From NCBI RefSeq assembly GCF_000010665.1, contig NC_012796.1, forward strand, positions 1,889,501-1,953,500: a DNA stretch of 64,000 nt. The letters run 5' to 3'. This document shows, piece after piece, positions 62,660 to 64,000 of the stretch; the first letter of the stretch is position 1, and each line of letters begins with the position of its first letter. The DNA is from Solidesulfovibrio magneticus RS-1. Lineage in GTDB: Bacteria; Desulfobacterota; Desulfovibrionia; Desulfovibrionales; Desulfovibrionaceae. The translations under genes and the position numbers were made by a program. The notes under the pieces were generated by a model. It saw only the letters and a program-made list of their open reading frames with translations, did no database searches and was not told where the DNA came from.

Positions 62660-63430
62660 CTACTTTCCGCGTTCCCGGCACCACGCCGCAACAGCCCGGG
62701 CTATGGCTCGGGCTGTTTGCGTTTGGCGGGCCTGGGTGAGAAGCGCTTGTTCCTCGGCCGGGTTGACGATGACGCCGGCTTCCACCAGCACGGCCGGTAT
62801 GGTCGCGGCGTGGAGCACGGCCAGTCCGTCGTAGCGGTAGACGCCGGCAATGGGGTCCACGATGGGGCGGCCTTCGCCCGGGATGTCGGCGGCGTGGTGG
62901 GAGCTGAAGGGCAGGCCTGAGGCGGCAAGCTCCCGGCCCACGGCCCGGGCCAGGGCCAGGCTGGCGGCGGCCTCTTTGTTGCGCTGGGAATAGAACACAC
63001 CGTAGCCGGCGAAGCGGTCGCAGACGCGACGCGGCCTGCCGTCGATGACGGCCGTGGTGAAAAACTGGGGTTGGGCGGAATCGTGGTGGATGGAGATGAG
63101 CAGGCCGGCTTTGGCGGCGTTGGCTCGTGCGGCCCGGCCGGCCGGAGGCAGGTCCGTGCCGACGGGATCAATGAGAAGGGCCTTGCTGAAGCCGGCCTGG
63201 ACCAGGGCGTCCTTGACCGCGGCGGCCAGGCGTTTGTTGAAGGCGTATTCGGGCTGTCCCGAGGCGCTGGTCGCGCCCGGGGATTTGGGGCCGTGGCCGG
63301 CATCGATGGCCACGATCAGTTCGGCCGGTTTGCAGCCGGCCCGGGCGTTTCCGCTCAAGCCCGCCAAGGCGACGAGGGCTGCCAGGAGCAGGACGGAAAA
63401 CAATCGACATGACCACCGTGCCGCGCCCAT
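62660..63430 (-). CDS. N-acetylmuramoyl-L-alanine amidase (amidase_3)
   Basis: 256 residues. Signal peptide to about residue 31. The zinc-binding AmiC-type domain has VAIDAGHGPKSPGATSASGQ with the first His, LLISIHHDSAQ with the second, and the catalytic Glu in AVLVEAGVIVNPAEEQ. It cuts the bond between MurNAc and the stem peptide in the periplasm. No LysM, AMIN or other wall-binding domain is present. The upstream gap holds a hairpin repeat. Confidence 0.92.
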   Translation of the reverse strand: MGAARWSCRLFSVLLLAALVALAGLSGNARAGCKPAELIVAIDAGHGPKSPGATSASGQPEYAFNKRLAAAVKDALVQAGFSKALLIDPVGTDLPPAGRAARANAAKAGLLISIHHDSAQPQFFTTAVIDGRPRRVCDRFAGYGVFYSQRNKEAAASLALARAVGRELAASGLPFSSHHAADIPGEGRPIVDPIAGVYRYDGLAVLHAATIPAVLVEAGVIVNPAEEQALLTQARQTQTARAIARAVAAWCRERGK

Positions 63431-63446
63431 CCCATAACCCCCTTTC

Positions 63447-63491
63447 GGGAGGGGCCGGGAGGGGCTGAGCCCCTCCCGGCCGCCGGAGGCA
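63447..63491 (-). repeat. Short CTCCGGCGG hairpin element
   Basis: On the minus strand GCCTCCGGCGG, stem CCGGGAGGGGCT-C-AGCCCCTCCCGG, then CCCCTCCCG. It lies between the gene ending at 63512 and the amidase gene. Confidence 0.7.
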
Positions 63492-63511
63492 TTCTTCGCC
63501 TTCCTTCTTGC

Positions 63512-63997
63512 CTAAATCATCTTGCCTTCGCTGCGCAGGGATTCCTTGAGGCCGGCGTCGAGGAGTTCCTCGGGCGAGGCCAGCAGGTGGTGCAGGAAGT
63601 CGCTGGTTTTTTCGCTGAGCCACGGGTCGCGGGCCAGGGCTTCCACGGCGCGCTGGCGTTCGGAGCGCTTGTCGCCGGGCATGGACTTGTCGGCGGCCAG
63701 CGCGCTTCGCAGGAACTGGAAGTAGAGGCTCGCGCCGAAGACCGAGGCCTTAGGATCAAGGCCGACGAACACCCGGTGCAGATCGTCGCGGGTGCGTTCG
63801 GCGGCCACGGCGGCCAGGAAGTGGAAGGGCGAGCCGCCGCAGGTGAGCGCGGCGAAGAAGTAGCGCACCTTGTAGAAACGCTTGCCCGTGGTAAAGGCCT
63901 GCTCCAGGTCGTCGGCTGTGCACACGCCTTCCACGCAGCTCGTGAGTGACCGGCGGTAGGGCAGCTCCATGGCGGCGACGATGGTCTGCCAGAGCAT
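63512..63997 (-). CDS. Unknown protein, possibly cut by the window end
   Basis: 161 residues if the ATG at 63997 is the start, but the frame stays open to the window edge, so the gene may continue beyond 64000. LEQAFTTGKRFYKVRYFFAA, LTCGGSPFHFLAAVAAERTR and HRVFVGLDPKASVFGASLYF are seen; the protein is helical and polar without a signal or membrane segment. I do not recognise the family. Same strand as the amidase gene, 81 bp upstream. Confidence 0.6.
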   Translation of the reverse strand: MLWQTIVAAMELPYRRSLTSCVEGVCTADDLEQAFTTGKRFYKVRYFFAALTCGGSPFHFLAAVAAERTRDDLHRVFVGLDPKASVFGASLYFQFLRSALAADKSMPGDKRSERQRAVEALARDPWLSEKTSDFLHHLLASPEELLDAGLKESLRSEGKMI

Positions 63998-64000
63998 GTA

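Overview
The window is a GC-rich, densely packed bacterial chromosome segment. Several things suggest a sulfate-reducing deltaproteobacterium of the Desulfovibrionaceae, probably a Solidesulfovibrio-like species. These are a NifU-NifS-CysK-CysE cluster, a nifE-nifN-nifB operon behind a sigma-54-type promoter, a separate Mop molbindin plus a modB-modA-modC transporter, TrmI and QueH-type tRNA enzymes, and very frequent GC-rich intergenic hairpins. The taxonomic call is inference from protein character, not a database match.

Layout. Positions 1-6620 run on the minus strand: trmI, a hybrid histidine kinase, a PaaK-type CoA ligase, a ChaN/PDZ lipoprotein, mutM and the first codons of murJ. A plus-strand block follows (radical SAM protein, RNase G/E, queH, cbiB, csp). 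Next come minus-strand ndk-proC, a DUF190/CBS gene and crcB. The plus-strand nifU-nifS-cysK-cysE cluster lies between and beyond two inverted copies of a composite repeat of about 370 bp. From 20.2 to 27.3 kb the minus strand carries mop, an encapsulin operon with encapsulated ferritin, a lemA/TPM operon, a PHP gene, a bifunctional nuclease and miaB. fumC is divergent to these. From 29 to 47.4 kb lie dsdA and a DUF1848 gene, an APH/CysC-like/zinc-ribbon set, a flippase, a large GT39-like protein, mnmA, gatA, an AT-rich nuclease-like intruder, gatC, an LpoA-like lipoprotein and the hrcA-grpE-dnaK heat-shock operon with an extended CIRCE operator. Beyond 47.6 kb come an FCD-type regulator with repeated operator-like boxes, a Tat-exported binding protein coupled to a membrane polyferredoxin, a lipase-like protein, modBAC, PilZ and TPR genes, nifENB, an aldehyde dehydrogenase, an amidase and an unknown gene cut by the window end.

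How the genes work together. NifU/NifS supply Fe-S clusters and CysK/CysE supply the cysteine used by NifS. NifB, NifE and NifN build the FeMo-cofactor, which needs the molybdate imported by ModABC and possibly stored by Mop. HrcA with CIRCE controls GrpE/DnaK. CrcB with a DUF190/CBS protein looks like a fluoride-resistance pair.

The most unusual content is non-coding. There are three families of intergenic elements in which stems differ between copies but base pairing is kept: long hairpins at 95-304, 14277-14661, 17403-17772 and 28876-28985; a short hairpin family with a conserved CTCCGGCGG flank (at least eight copies); and a 97-100 nt element directly after the queH and cysE stop codons. 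A second notable point is the AT-rich PD-(D/E)XK-like gene sitting between gatC and gatA. No tRNA, rRNA, CRISPR array, transposase or complete prophage gene was recognised.
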